DNA of 64,000 bases from Cohnella endophytica (GTDB lineage: Bacteria > Bacillota > Bacilli > Paenibacillales > Paenibacillaceae): NCBI RefSeq assembly GCF_003628305.1, contig NZ_RBZM01000005.1, positions 62,001-126,000 on the forward strand, in the 5' to 3' direction. A model generated the notes under the pieces. That model was not told where the DNA came from. It worked only from the letters and a program-made list of their open reading frames with translations, and made no database searches. The translations under genes and the position numbers were made by a program. Of this stretch, positions 26,709-35,674 are shown in pieces. Positions within the stretch are counted from its first letter, which is position 1. Every line of letters starts with the position of its first letter.

Positions 26709-27650
26709 TTGCTCAAGCCAATCAGCATTAAAGTCATGAACATTATCCTTTACATTTTGGTAGCGATCGATTTAATCATCATTCCTTCCGTCATCAACTA
26801 CGCCAACAAAGACGGGGCTACTCCGCCGTACGGAATCTTGTTCGCGGGTTTTGCCGCTTTGTTGCTCATGATTTATTTCGTTCGCAAGAAAAGGCTGGTT
26901 CCTTCCCTGCTCTTGTCGTTCGTCGTACTGATCTCTTCTATCATCGGTCAAATTCAACTCATGCTGTCGCTTATCCTCATGATGCTGTTTTTCTTGAAAT
27001 CGACTCGCGACTATTTCAAATCCGCCGGTGCCGTCTCGACAGCGGAATCGGAAGCGGAAGAAGTAACGACTTCCGAAGCGGACGGGAACGACGTAGGCGA
27101 AGAGGCAGCCGTACAATCCGATGAAACGGCGGAGAGCCAACCGAAACCGCAGCTTAAGCTGCGCAAGGATCCCGAAATACATATTCGCGAAGCGACTCCG
27201 GAAGATGCGGACACGGTCTATTCCTTAATGATGATCGCGTTCGAGGAATACAGGACGGCGATACCGCCTTCCAGCGCGCTGCAGGAAACCGAAGAAGCGA
27301 TCGAAGAAGCGTTGCGATCGCAAAGCGAGTCCGCCGCGATTCTATTCGAAGACGATACGGCTACCGCGATGGTTCGCTTCAAGATCGAAGGCGACGTCAT
27401 TTATTTCTTCCGTTTATCCGTCGTTCCGAATCGCCGCAGAAGGGGACATGCCCGTAAGCTTGTCCAATGGATCGAGCGTCACGCGATTTCCAAAGGCCTT
27501 AACGTAAGCAGATGCAAGGTCCGTCAGTCGGTTCAGAACAACCTCGTGCTCTATCAGAACATGGGCTACGAAATCGTGGATCAGGAGCTTGTCCTGCGTC
27601 CCGAAGGTACTGTCAAAACGTTGAAGCTGGAGAAACAGCTTGGCGTCTAG
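26709..27650 (+). CDS. Membrane protein with C-terminal GNAT acetyltransferase domain
   Basis: A 313-residue fusion. Residues about 8-98 form three to four hydrophobic helices. An acidic, low-complexity linker (about 105-150, E/A/S-rich) follows, then a GNAT N-acetyltransferase domain from I-H-I-R-E-A-T-P-E-D-A (about 157). Its acetyl-CoA loop region is F-F-R-L-S-V-V-P-N-R-R-R-R-G-H-A-R-K-L (about 233-251), and L-Y-Q-N-M-G-Y-E marks the last strands. TTG 26709 is 7 nt after GGGAGGAC. The acceptor substrate is unknown. The stop overlaps the start of the GTPase gene by 11 bp, so the two are probably translated together. Confidence 0.85.
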   Translation: MLKPISIKVMNIILYILVAIDLIIIPSVINYANKDGATPPYGILFAGFAALLLMIYFVRKKRLVPSLLLSFVVLISSIIGQIQLMLSLILMMLFFLKSTRDYFKSAGAVSTAESEAEEVTTSEADGNDVGEEAAVQSDETAESQPKPQLKLRKDPEIHIREATPEDADTVYSLMMIAFEEYRTAIPPSSALQETEEAIEEALRSQSESAAILFEDDTATAMVRFKIEGDVIYFFRLSVVPNRRRRGHARKLVQWIERHAISKGLNVSRCKVRQSVQNNLVLYQNMGYEIVDQELVLRPEGTVKTLKLEKQLGV

Positions 27651-29652
27651 ATCGGACTCGCCTGGAAAGGCTTTGCGCAACGTCGGCATATTCGCCCATG
27701 TCGACGCGGGCAAGACGACGACGACCGAACAAATCTTGTATCGAAGCGGCAGGATTCGTTCACTGGGCAGCGTCGACGAGGGGACGGCTCAGACGGATTG
27801 GCTGGAAGTAGAACGCGCGCGGGGAATATCGGTTCGTGCCGCCGTTACCCGATTCGGGTGGAACGGCACCGAGGTTAACCTGGTGGACACGCCGGGGCAT
27901 GTCGATTTCCTTTCTGAAGTGGAGCGCTCTCTTAGAGTCATGGACGGAGCGGTGTTGATCCTGTCCGCGGTCGAAGGCGTGCAAGCCCAGACCGAGGTCA
28001 TCTGGCAAGCGTTAAGGGATTTACGGATTCCTACGCTTCTGTATGTGAACAAGATGGACCGGGTGGGCGCGGATCCGGATCGAGTGATCGACGATATTTG
28101 CAGGTTACTGTCCGCGGACGCGATTCCGATTCAGGCTTGGCAAGGTCTCGAAGCGGAGTTCGAGGGCGCGGTTAATCTATTGTCGTTGGAAGAGTCCCGG
28201 ACCTCGAACTCGCAGATGAGGACGAAGGCCGGTGTACGCTTGGCCGAGAAGGTAGCCGAGCAGGACGACGGTTTGCTGCAGCTTTATCTCGACCGGGGGA
28301 CGGTCGCGGATGCCGAGCTGCTCCCGGTTCTTACCGATAGCGTAAGGGAGGGGCGGCTGTTTCCGATCCTGTTCGGCGCGTCCAATCGGGGAATCGGCAT
28401 TGGACAGCTGATGGATGCGATCGTCGATCTATTGCCGCCTCCGAAGGGCGAAGCGAACGCACCGCTGTCCGGGGTCGTTTTCAAGCTGGACAAGGATCCG
28501 GTGATGGGGCGCTTGGCCTACGTTAGATTGTATGGCGGAACGTTGCGCAACCGGGACACGGTTCATCACCGGGGGCTTGATATCCAAGAGAAGGTCACCC
28601 AAATTCGGAAAATGGACGGACAACGCAGCGAGGACGTCGGCGTTCTGAACGCGGGAGATATCGCCGTCGTGTGCGGATGGAGCCGGGTAAGGATCGGGGA
28701 CATCATCGGGGAAGCGGCTGGCGTGCCGGGAGAAAGGCGAATCGCCGAACCGTTGCTTACGGTTCAAGCACATTGGCGGAACGATGCGGAGTATCCTGCG
28801 GTCGTCGCGGCGTTCCAAGAATTGGCGGACGAAGACCCCCATCTGGACGTGCAATGGCTGCAAGAGGACAGGGAACTGCATGTCCGCGTTATGGGGCCGA
28901 TTCAAGTCGAGGTGCTCGGTCAAATGCTGCTTAGCCGATTCGGCCTCTCGGTTACGTTCGGGGCGCCTTCGGTTATTTACAAGGAAACGCCGGTACAGAC
29001 GGCTGAAGGATTCGTCGCCTATACGATGCCGAAGCCATGCTGGGCGATTCTGCGGTTCGTCATCGAGCCGGCAGCGCGCGGAAGCGGCTTGAACTATCGT
29101 TCGACGGTTCGTTCGGAGAGACTGCTCGATAGCTATCAGAACGAGGTAGCTAGACGGGTACCGGAGGCGCTCGAGCAAGGGCTGAAGGGCTGGCCCGTCA
29201 CCGATCTGAAGGTGACGTTAATCGAAGGCGAGCATCACGTATGGCATACGCACCCTCTCGACTTCGTCGTGGCGACCCCGATGGGCATTATGGATGGGCT
29301 CGTTCATACGGGAACGAAGCTGCTCGAACCGATGCTCCGTTTCCGCTTGACCGCTCCCGAGGAGTACGGCGGCAAGCTGATGAGCGAGCTCGCGACGATG
29401 CGAGGGGAGTTCGAAGCGCCCGAGACCCGCCAAGGCCGCATCGAGCTGGAAGGCAGACTTCCAGTCGCAACCTCGCTTGATTTTCCGGCACGGTTGGGTT
29501 CGATGACGAAAGGGCGCGGCACGCTGACGACATACTTCGACGGCTATCAGGATAGTCCGTCCGACGTGCATGCCGAGCGGACCAGACGAGGCGTTAATCC
29601 GCTGGATACTTCAAAGTATATTTTGGCTACGCGCAATGCGTTATCTCAGTAA
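27640..29652 (+). CDS. EF-G-like GTPase of the TetM/TetO ribosomal-protection family
   Basis: A 670-residue translational GTPase. P-loop A-H-V-D-A-G-K-T near 19-26, switch I R-G-I-S-V-R-A-A, D-T-P-G-H-V-D-F, and N-K-M-D near 133. Later come EF-G domains II-V, including L-L-E-P-M-L-R-F-R-L-T-A-P-E-E-Y, typical of TetM-like proteins. These bind the ribosomal A site and can displace tetracycline. The domain IV loop reads W-H-T-H-P-L-D-F instead of the S-P-V-S-T-P-A-D-F of TetM, so real tetracycline resistance is uncertain and an intrinsic ribosome-rescue role is possible. TTG 27640 has TGGAGA 6 nt upstream; an in-frame TTG near 27672 is the alternative. Confidence 0.87.
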   Translation: MASRSDSPGKALRNVGIFAHVDAGKTTTTEQILYRSGRIRSLGSVDEGTAQTDWLEVERARGISVRAAVTRFGWNGTEVNLVDTPGHVDFLSEVERSLRVMDGAVLILSAVEGVQAQTEVIWQALRDLRIPTLLYVNKMDRVGADPDRVIDDICRLLSADAIPIQAWQGLEAEFEGAVNLLSLEESRTSNSQMRTKAGVRLAEKVAEQDDGLLQLYLDRGTVADAELLPVLTDSVREGRLFPILFGASNRGIGIGQLMDAIVDLLPPPKGEANAPLSGVVFKLDKDPVMGRLAYVRLYGGTLRNRDTVHHRGLDIQEKVTQIRKMDGQRSEDVGVLNAGDIAVVCGWSRVRIGDIIGEAAGVPGERRIAEPLLTVQAHWRNDAEYPAVVAAFQELADEDPHLDVQWLQEDRELHVRVMGPIQVEVLGQMLLSRFGLSVTFGAPSVIYKETPVQTAEGFVAYTMPKPCWAILRFVIEPAARGSGLNYRSTVRSERLLDSYQNEVARRVPEALEQGLKGWPVTDLKVTLIEGEHHVWHTHPLDFVVATPMGIMDGLVHTGTKLLEPMLRFRLTAPEEYGGKLMSELATMRGEFEAPETRQGRIELEGRLPVATSLDFPARLGSMTKGRGTLTTYFDGYQDSPSDVHAERTRRGVNPLDTSKYILATRNALSQ

Positions 29653-29662
29653 TTCGCTAGAG

Positions 29663-29717
29663 AAAAAGGAGCCGTCCGTTTAGGTCATGTGAAAATGACT
29701 GAACGGACGGCTCTTTT
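29663..29717. terminator. Bidirectional terminator
   Basis: Stem GAGCCGTCCGTT (29669-29680) with its complement (29702-29713), plus inner GTCAT/ATGAC pairing. It is flanked by AAAAA on the left and TTTT on the right, so it can end the GTPase gene (plus) and the convergent HAD gene (minus). Confidence 0.88.
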
Positions 29718-29757
29718 GTTAGATTTATCGCTTGCTAGTTCGTCGATACTTAGGCCC

Positions 29758-30561
29758 TTAAGCGTTCAAAACGAACTTCTCGAGCACGTGAGCGACGCCA
29801 TCGTTGTTGTTGCTAAGCGTCACGAAGTCGGCGATTTCCTTCAGCGCGGGAACGGCGTTCTCCATTGCCACGCCGAGTCCGGCTGCTTGGACCATCTCGT
29901 GGTCGTTCATGGCGTCGCCCATCGCGATCGTCTCTTCCATCGGAATGCCGTAATGCGCGGCAAGGAAACGTAGCGCGTGTCCTTTCGTGCCTTCCGGGTG
30001 CATGAACTCGAGGTAGTTCGGCTTCGATTTCGTCAAGTGCACCCGGCTGCCGAACCGGGCCTTCAATTCCGGCAGCAACGCGTCGAGCTTCGCGGGCTCG
30101 TCGATAATGAGCAGCTTCGTCTGCCGATCGCTTGCTACGATGCGCGAGAAATCGGCTTCGATCGTGTACGGAATTTTGGATTGTGCGGCGTAACCTTTGA
30201 TTTTATCGTTGTCTTCGGAAACGTAGAGCTTATCGTCGATATAGCTCTGCAAGTGAAGGCTGTTCGTCTGGCAATAGTCGTTCAATTCGAGGGCGACTTC
30301 GACAGGAACGGAACGCTCGTACAAAACTTCCTCGTCAAGCAGGTTCTTAATGAGCGAACCTTGGTAAGTAATAATAGGGACGTTAAGTCCAACTTGCCTG
30401 GCGATTTTCTGGGCGGAGTCGAACATTCTGCCCGTCGCGATCGTCAGGTGAGCTCCTTGGGCGATTGCTGCGGTCATCGCTTGGCGCGTCGCTTCGGATA
30501 CGGTAAGCTCGTCTGTCAATAACGTGTCGTCTAAATCCATGGCGATAAGGCGGTAAGGCAT
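29758..30561 (-). CDS. Cof-type HAD-superfamily phosphatase
   Basis: A 267-residue soluble hydrolase of HAD subfamily IIB. Motif I is D-L-D-D-T-L-L at 9-15 (nucleophile Asp9, acid/base Asp11); motif II is T-I-A-T-G-R near 40-45; motif III is a Lys in the H-P-E-G-T-K-G-H region; motif IV is G-D-A-M-N-D near 218-223. The cap domain (about 85-185) decides the substrate, generally a sugar phosphate or cofactor phosphate in this family. The ATG complementary to 30559-30561 has AGAGGGAG about 10 nt upstream. It is a single-gene unit, convergent with the TetM-like gene and divergent from the next lipoprotein gene. Confidence 0.93.
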   Translation of the reverse strand: MPYRLIAMDLDDTLLTDELTVSEATRQAMTAAIAQGAHLTIATGRMFDSAQKIARQVGLNVPIITYQGSLIKNLLDEEVLYERSVPVEVALELNDYCQTNSLHLQSYIDDKLYVSEDNDKIKGYAAQSKIPYTIEADFSRIVASDRQTKLLIIDEPAKLDALLPELKARFGSRVHLTKSKPNYLEFMHPEGTKGHALRFLAAHYGIPMEETIAMGDAMNDHEMVQAAGLGVAMENAVPALKEIADFVTLSNNNDGVAHVLEKFVLNA

Positions 30562-30778
30562 CTGTAGTTTCTCCCTCTCTGTCTCTGGAATATCGTTTTA
30601 TTGTATCGCAAATCTCGCACAGCGTCTTCTATATACGGCTTGTAAAGGTGAAAAAGAACGTTACGTCGAATTATTATCTCTCTTCATGGCTTCCGCATTG
30701 TCACAATCGAGCGGGCTTAACCCATGCAACATAACCCCTGATCGTATCGTTTTACTATTAGATAAGGAGGTTGTTACG

Positions 30779-31795
30779 ATGACATTTCGCTCTAATTCAA
30801 TCGTGATCCTAACCGCGTTAACTCTAGTTCTCGGCGGTTGCGGAGTCAATAATACCGGATCCGACAGCCCGACGGAGTCCGCTTTTCCTTCGCCCTCCAA
30901 GGCATCCCCGTCGGAGTCCTCGTCACCGTCGCCCAGCCAAGACCAAAGCCCGACGATCCTTAACGAATTCCGGCAGCTTGCTTCTTCGAATCCTTCCGCC
31001 GACAAACTGGTCGCTTCGCTGAAAAAGGGGATCGGCCAGGTACGGCAAGAGCAAGCGGATGAAATGATGCGCGCGTTGGAAAGCTACTACGTAAAAAACC
31101 TGCCTGAACTAGAGAAAAAATTCGATGCGGACAACGTCCAACGGAAGCTTTCTTCGCTGTTATGGCCGATCGACGAGCAGCAGATCGACGCTTTGACGGA
31201 CGATTCGTTTAAGCAGCTCTTGAAGACGACGATCGCCGGGGGTTACAAGCTGGAGACGTCGGAAGGATACTTTTTCCCGATCGTGGATTACGGGAAGCTC
31301 TTGACGTACGGGGATCAAACGACGTCAACGGCTATGAAAGCTTATCTCGGAGTTCTGGCCCTGGAGTCCGATAACGCATCCGCGGGCGATGGCGGCCTAA
31401 TCATCTCGTTGGATGAATTGGAAGACCGAGCGCTAGCGGCGGAGAGCTACGTAGTAACCTTTCCGGACACGCCCGAGAGAACCAAGGTCGAAGATCGCTT
31501 CGTCAATTATTTGAGCATGTATTTGATCGGCTTGGATAATACGCCGATATTCGATTACGAGACGTTTCATCTGTTGCCCGAAGTGAAGAAGCAATACGAA
31601 CAAATGGCGGCGGACCATGGAGGTACGGTAATCGGACAGCTGACCGAGCAGCTGCTTCAGATCGCTGCCGAGTCCAAGGACGCTTTGTTCGTTAAAGACA
31701 AAAACGGAGAGCAGAAGGATATTCCCGCCGTGAAGCAATTCCGGGACCAATTGGAGGCGAAGGCCCGCTCGCTGTTGGCAGCTGGGAAAAAATAA
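30779..31795 (+). CDS. Hypothetical lipoprotein
   Basis: A 338-residue lipoprotein: short N-terminus, hydrophobic stretch, lipobox L-G-G-C near residue 22, then a linker rich in S, P and E. The mature part (about 65-338) is mostly helical, with no cysteines or catalytic motif I can name; it contains repeated charged segments such as L-L-P-E-V-K-K-Q-Y-E-Q-M. ATG 30779 has a perfect AAGGAGG 8 nt upstream; the longer frame (from 30686) has none. I recognise no family. Position between HAD and GH1 genes gives no functional hint. Confidence 0.82.
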   Translation: MTFRSNSIVILTALTLVLGGCGVNNTGSDSPTESAFPSPSKASPSESSSPSPSQDQSPTILNEFRQLASSNPSADKLVASLKKGIGQVRQEQADEMMRALESYYVKNLPELEKKFDADNVQRKLSSLLWPIDEQQIDALTDDSFKQLLKTTIAGGYKLETSEGYFFPIVDYGKLLTYGDQTTSTAMKAYLGVLALESDNASAGDGGLIISLDELEDRALAAESYVVTFPDTPERTKVEDRFVNYLSMYLIGLDNTPIFDYETFHLLPEVKKQYEQMAADHGGTVIGQLTEQLLQIAAESKDALFVKDKNGEQKDIPAVKQFRDQLEAKARSLLAAGKK

Positions 31796-31855
31796 ACGGT
31801 TTTCCCTATCCACGCTAGGCAGGAATAGATGCGATCCGTGACGAATATAAAAGTT

Positions 31856-31871
31856 TAGAAATCGTTTTCTA
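31856..31871 (+). promoter_or_regulatory. Candidate LacI/CcpA-type operator before the GH1 gene
   Basis: TAGAAATCGTTTTCTA is a near-perfect 16-bp palindrome with a central CG, 33 bp before the GH1 start codon. It differs from the TGAAATCGATTTCA sites, so another family member such as CcpA may bind it. Confidence 0.5.
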
Positions 31872-31904
31872 TAACGGATCAAAACATGCGTGGAGGGGTT
31901 TATT

Positions 31905-33251
31905 TTGGCAAAAATCGATTTTCCGAAGGATTTCGTCTGGGGGACCGCTACGGCATCCTATCAGATCGAAGGAGCTTATCAAGAAGACGGACGAGGCTTA
32001 TCGATCTGGGATACTTTCTCCCATACTTCCGGCAAAGTATTTAACGACGATAACGGCGACGTCGCGTGCGATAGCTACCACCGTTACGAAGAAGATATCG
32101 CTCTTCTGAAGAAATTGGGCGTTAAGGCGTACCGTTTCTCGATCGCATGGCCGCGTATTTTTCCGCAAGGGACGGGCGAAGTCAACGAGAAAGGCTTGGA
32201 TTACTATCGCCGGGTCGTAGACGCGTTGATCGCGGCGGGTATCGAGCCCTGCGTAACGCTGTACCACTGGGATCTCCCGCAAGCCTTGCAAGACAAGGGC
32301 GGCTGGGATAACCGCGATACGATCGACGCGTTCGTGAACTATGCGGAAGTCGTATTCAAAGCCTTCGACGGCAAGATCAAGCAATGGATTACGTTCAACG
32401 AAACCTGGTGCGTGTCTTTCTTGTCCAACTATATCGGCGCCCATGCCCCGGGTAACACGGATTTGCAGCTCGCGATCAACGTCGCCCATCACTGCATGGT
32501 CGCGCACGGCGAAGCGGTCAAGAAGTTCCGCGCGCTCGGCATTCAAGGCGAGATCGGCACGACGCATAACCTGTATTGGTTCGAGCCGTATACGACGAAG
32601 CCGGAAGACGCGGAAGCCGCGCGCCGGAACAGGGCGTACAATAACGAGTGGTTCATGGAACCGACGTTTAAGGGGACTTATCCGCAGTTCATGGTCGACT
32701 GGTTCAAGACGAAGGGCGCATCCGTTCCGATCTTGCCGGGCGATATGGAGGCGATCTCGCAGAAGATCGATTTCATCGGCGTGAACTTCTATAGCGGCGG
32801 CTTCGGACGTTACAAGAAAGACGAAGGGCTGTTCGACTGCGAAGAAGTGCAAATCGGCTTCGATAAAACGTATATGGACTGGAACGTGTATGCGGACGGT
32901 CTTTACAAAGTATTGTCTTGGGCTCATGAAGAGTACGGCGATACGCCGATCTACATTACGGAGAACGGCGCTTGCTATGAAGACGTTCTAACCGAAGACA
33001 ATCGCGTGCATGACGAGCTTCGGAAGGAATACTTCAAGAAGCACTTTATTCAGTGCCACCGCCTGATCGAATCCGGAGTGCCTCTTAAGGGTTACTTCGC
33101 ATGGTCGTTGCTCGATAACTTCGAGTGGGCGGAAGGCTACCGCAAGCGGTTCGGCATCGTGTATACGAACTACGAGACGCTTGAGCGTCATCCGAAGGAT
33201 AGCTATTATTTCATTCAGGACGTCATCAAGAATGACGGTTTAGAAGCATAA
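31905..33251 (+). CDS. bglA: Glycoside hydrolase family 1 beta-glucosidase
   Basis: A 448-residue cytoplasmic retaining glycosidase of usual GH1 length. The N-terminal hallmark is F-P-K-D-F-V-W-G-T-A-T-A-S-Y-Q-I-E-G-A. The acid/base Glu166 sits in T-F-N-E-T-W-C (most GH1 enzymes have N-E-P; here T replaces P), and the nucleophile Glu353 in Y-I-T-E-N-G-A. The C-terminal G-Y-F-A-W-S-L-L-D-N-F-E-W-A-E-G-Y is the glycone-binding segment. The last segment Y-K-R-F-G-I-V-Y points to a non-phosphorylated substrate, i.e. beta-glucosidase rather than 6-phospho. TTG 31905 has GGAGGGG 7 nt upstream. It is transcribed alone. Confidence 0.93.
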   Translation: MAKIDFPKDFVWGTATASYQIEGAYQEDGRGLSIWDTFSHTSGKVFNDDNGDVACDSYHRYEEDIALLKKLGVKAYRFSIAWPRIFPQGTGEVNEKGLDYYRRVVDALIAAGIEPCVTLYHWDLPQALQDKGGWDNRDTIDAFVNYAEVVFKAFDGKIKQWITFNETWCVSFLSNYIGAHAPGNTDLQLAINVAHHCMVAHGEAVKKFRALGIQGEIGTTHNLYWFEPYTTKPEDAEAARRNRAYNNEWFMEPTFKGTYPQFMVDWFKTKGASVPILPGDMEAISQKIDFIGVNFYSGGFGRYKKDEGLFDCEEVQIGFDKTYMDWNVYADGLYKVLSWAHEEYGDTPIYITENGACYEDVLTEDNRVHDELRKEYFKKHFIQCHRLIESGVPLKGYFAWSLLDNFEWAEGYRKRFGIVYTNYETLERHPKDSYYFIQDVIKNDGLEA

Positions 33252-33275
33252 ACGAAGAGCTAAAAGCGAAAAAAG

Positions 33276-33306
33276 AAAGCGCCGGTCATGCGGACCGGCG
33301 CTTTTT
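33276..33306 (+). terminator. Terminator of the GH1 gene
   Basis: Perfect 12-bp stem (AAAGCGCCGGTC 33276-33287, loop of 5, complement 33293-33304) with a T-run. Confidence 0.9.
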
Positions 33307-33425
33307 GGCTTTCGTCAGTAAGTGAAAGCGGGAAAACGACTGCGAAAAAAGGGATTTACCCCTTTCTAATTGAAGTTATTACCAGGAGCTATAACTCTCA
33401 CATGGAGGGGAAGTGACCGGACGTT

Positions 33426-35465
33426 ATGTCGATGGAGGAACGACCTCACAGTATAGCAAGCGAAATTGATCGAGTAGAACAGCATTATCTCGTAGGTCGA
33501 GATCAGGAAGTCCAGACGTTCCTTGAACGATTGGTAGCTGGTCCCTCAGATAGACGAATCGTTAATCTGTACGGTACAGGCGGAGTGGGGAAAAGCTATT
33601 TACTGGACGAATTTCGGCGACTTTCCGAGAAAGCGCTAGTCAAGTTCCTCTTGCTGGACGGCCATAGTTTCTCGCAGAATCCCGCAGTATTTTGCCTGCA
33701 TCTTTTACGCTTGCTTCGCTATCCTGAACCTATCATACAAAAAACGCGAACGGATGCCAGCTTGCTGAAGGAGTTTTGCCTGAATGCGATTCAGAAAGCC
33801 TCCGAGCAGGGTAGGATCGTTCTCGCCTTGGATACTTTTGAAGAGTTTGGGGAAATGCAGCTTTGGCTAAGAGACGAGTTCGTAGCCCATCTTGGCTCTA
33901 ACATCCTTGTGATAATATCCGGCAGGTTTCCGTTGCAGGGAATATGGCAATCTTCGCCCGCATGGCGGCAGCTGATATACAGTATGCCGCTTGCCGATCT
34001 GGATTACGAAGCCGTCAAACAATACCTGGATCGTTCGGGAATTAAGCAGATCGAGAAGATTCGCAGCATTTGGTCGCAAACAAGAGGGCATCCCTTGACC
34101 TTGTCTCTGCTCGTATCGACTACATTGGCCAAAAGCTCGCGGAAATCCGCGTTTGCCGAGGGTCAAGATGTCTTTTCCCGCGTCTTGGAAACTTGGTTAA
34201 AAGAGGTTCCGCATCACGATATGCGGGAATTGGTAGAGGCGGCGGCCGTTCTAAGGCACTTTAATCAGGAACTACTGAGCTTCATCATGGAGAAGCAAAT
34301 TACGACGGAACAATTTTTGAAGCTGACGGGATATTCTTTTATCAGAAGGTTAGACCGAGGTTGGATGCTGCACGATTTGTTGCGGGATGCCATAGGCCAT
34401 GGATTGCGTCTGCGAAGGCCGGAATATTACGACAAATTATGGAAGCGATGTATTTTGCATTATTACCTCAATCTGAAGCAATCGATCCAGAAAAAGCAGG
34501 TTGCTTGGGAGAGCGCGGAGTGGGTTTATTATACCGGGGATCAGTTGATCCGAACGCTCTTCTATCAACAATCCGTTTCTTATCGATTGGAACCGCTTGA
34601 ACCCTCGAATTGGGCCGAAGCCGAGCGGTATATGGAAAGTCGCCTGCGCTGCGTCAAGGACGTACTCATTAAACATGCGAACCTGGAGATGAACGAACGA
34701 TTCGATTATGTCATAACGGCCGAAGAAAGCCTAAAATGCTGGAAGCATGTTAGCTTACGGGAATTATACGATTTGGACCGGGGAAGCGTTAAGCTGATCC
34801 GGGATTCTCAAGACGAAATATGCGGCATGTCGGTCATTATACCGATCCATGAACAAACGTTGGAATACTTAAAATCTAAACCTCTATCCTCTGCGTATTT
34901 CTCCAATCTATCCGAATCCAGACTCAAAGAGCTTAGGACTCCAAGCGATTCCAAAGCCGGTTATTTCGTTGCGTCGATCGACGTCCGAGACTACGCCGAT
35001 GTATCCATGCGACAGGCTGCCGGGTTAACTTTCATCAGTTACATGCTGTCCGCCGGTTTTGTCGTAACGACCTCCCCGGTTATTCCTTTTTTTCACGCCA
35101 TTTTTCAAAGCCTGGGGCTCGAGAAAGCAAAAAATATCGTTCACTTCGATTACGACGATCAGAAGCCAACCCCGTATTTCGTCTTGGATACAAGAGGAGA
35201 AAAGCTTCAACAATACTTGAATAAAATGATTGCTGCGTTCGGCCTTCCGAAGGAACAAGACGATGAGGATGAACGACTGCTGCTTTTGTCTATGCGGGAA
35301 AAAGAAGTTGTCGAGCTATTGATAAAAGGAGACTCTAACCTGGAAATCGCCGGACGGCTTTGTCTCAGCGAAGCAACGGTGAAAAAGCATATTTCCAACG
35401 TTTTTAGAAAGCTGCATGTCAAAAATCGCGTGCAATTGTTAAACATATTTAAGGGAAATCAATAA
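33426..35465 (+). CDS. Large ATP-binding LuxR-type transcriptional regulator
   Basis: A 679-residue regulator. Residues about 20-300 are a STAND/AAA-like NTPase with Walker A Y-G-T-G-G-V-G-K-S near 49-57 and Walker B-like I-V-L-A-L-D-T-F-E-E near 135. Residues about 430-610 (Y-F-V-A-S-I-D-V-R-D-Y-A-D ... F-F-H-A-I-F-Q-S-L-G-L) resemble a GNAT fold by eye rather than the TPR array of MalT. Residues about 620-675 are a LuxR (GerE) HTH: S-M-R-E-K-E-V-V-E-L-L...S-E-A-T-V-K-K-H-I-S-N-V-F-R-K-L. ATG 33426 follows GGAGGGGAAG. It directly precedes the RCC1-SLH gene and may control it. The ligand is unknown. Confidence 0.85.
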   Translation: MSMEERPHSIASEIDRVEQHYLVGRDQEVQTFLERLVAGPSDRRIVNLYGTGGVGKSYLLDEFRRLSEKALVKFLLLDGHSFSQNPAVFCLHLLRLLRYPEPIIQKTRTDASLLKEFCLNAIQKASEQGRIVLALDTFEEFGEMQLWLRDEFVAHLGSNILVIISGRFPLQGIWQSSPAWRQLIYSMPLADLDYEAVKQYLDRSGIKQIEKIRSIWSQTRGHPLTLSLLVSTTLAKSSRKSAFAEGQDVFSRVLETWLKEVPHHDMRELVEAAAVLRHFNQELLSFIMEKQITTEQFLKLTGYSFIRRLDRGWMLHDLLRDAIGHGLRLRRPEYYDKLWKRCILHYYLNLKQSIQKKQVAWESAEWVYYTGDQLIRTLFYQQSVSYRLEPLEPSNWAEAERYMESRLRCVKDVLIKHANLEMNERFDYVITAEESLKCWKHVSLRELYDLDRGSVKLIRDSQDEICGMSVIIPIHEQTLEYLKSKPLSSAYFSNLSESRLKELRTPSDSKAGYFVASIDVRDYADVSMRQAAGLTFISYMLSAGFVVTTSPVIPFFHAIFQSLGLEKAKNIVHFDYDDQKPTPYFVLDTRGEKLQQYLNKMIAAFGLPKEQDDEDERLLLLSMREKEVVELLIKGDSNLEIAGRLCLSEATVKKHISNVFRKLHVKNRVQLLNIFKGNQ

Positions 35466-35474
35466 GCAAAACTT

Positions 35475-35528
35475 GAAGACACGTTTAGGTAGGCATTCAT
35501 TACCGCCCTGCCGGGACTGTGTCTTTTT
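35475..35528 (+). terminator. Weak terminator after the LuxR-type gene
   Basis: AAGACAC (35476-35482) pairs with GTGTCTT (35519-35525), followed by TTT; long internal loop, hence low confidence. Confidence 0.4.
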
Positions 35529-35674
35529 GTTGCGCCCTAATGCCGTACTTTCTACTTCGCTACTACTATATTACGACTTTCGGTTAATTTTTTTGGATTT
35601 CGCGCGATGGTACGATTAGAAAAATACGGCTGAAGAAACCGGCAATTTCAGTCATTCTTTAGGGGGGGATTGCC

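Noticed and set aside
27640..29652. Calling the TetM-like GTPase an acquired tetracycline-resistance gene
   Set aside because: No mobile element is near and base use matches the neighbours; the critical domain IV loop differs from TetM, so only the family is claimed.
31998..32927. 309-codon open frame antisense to the GH1 gene
   Set aside because: Shadow frame; the GH1 catalytic motifs on the plus strand settle the coding strand.
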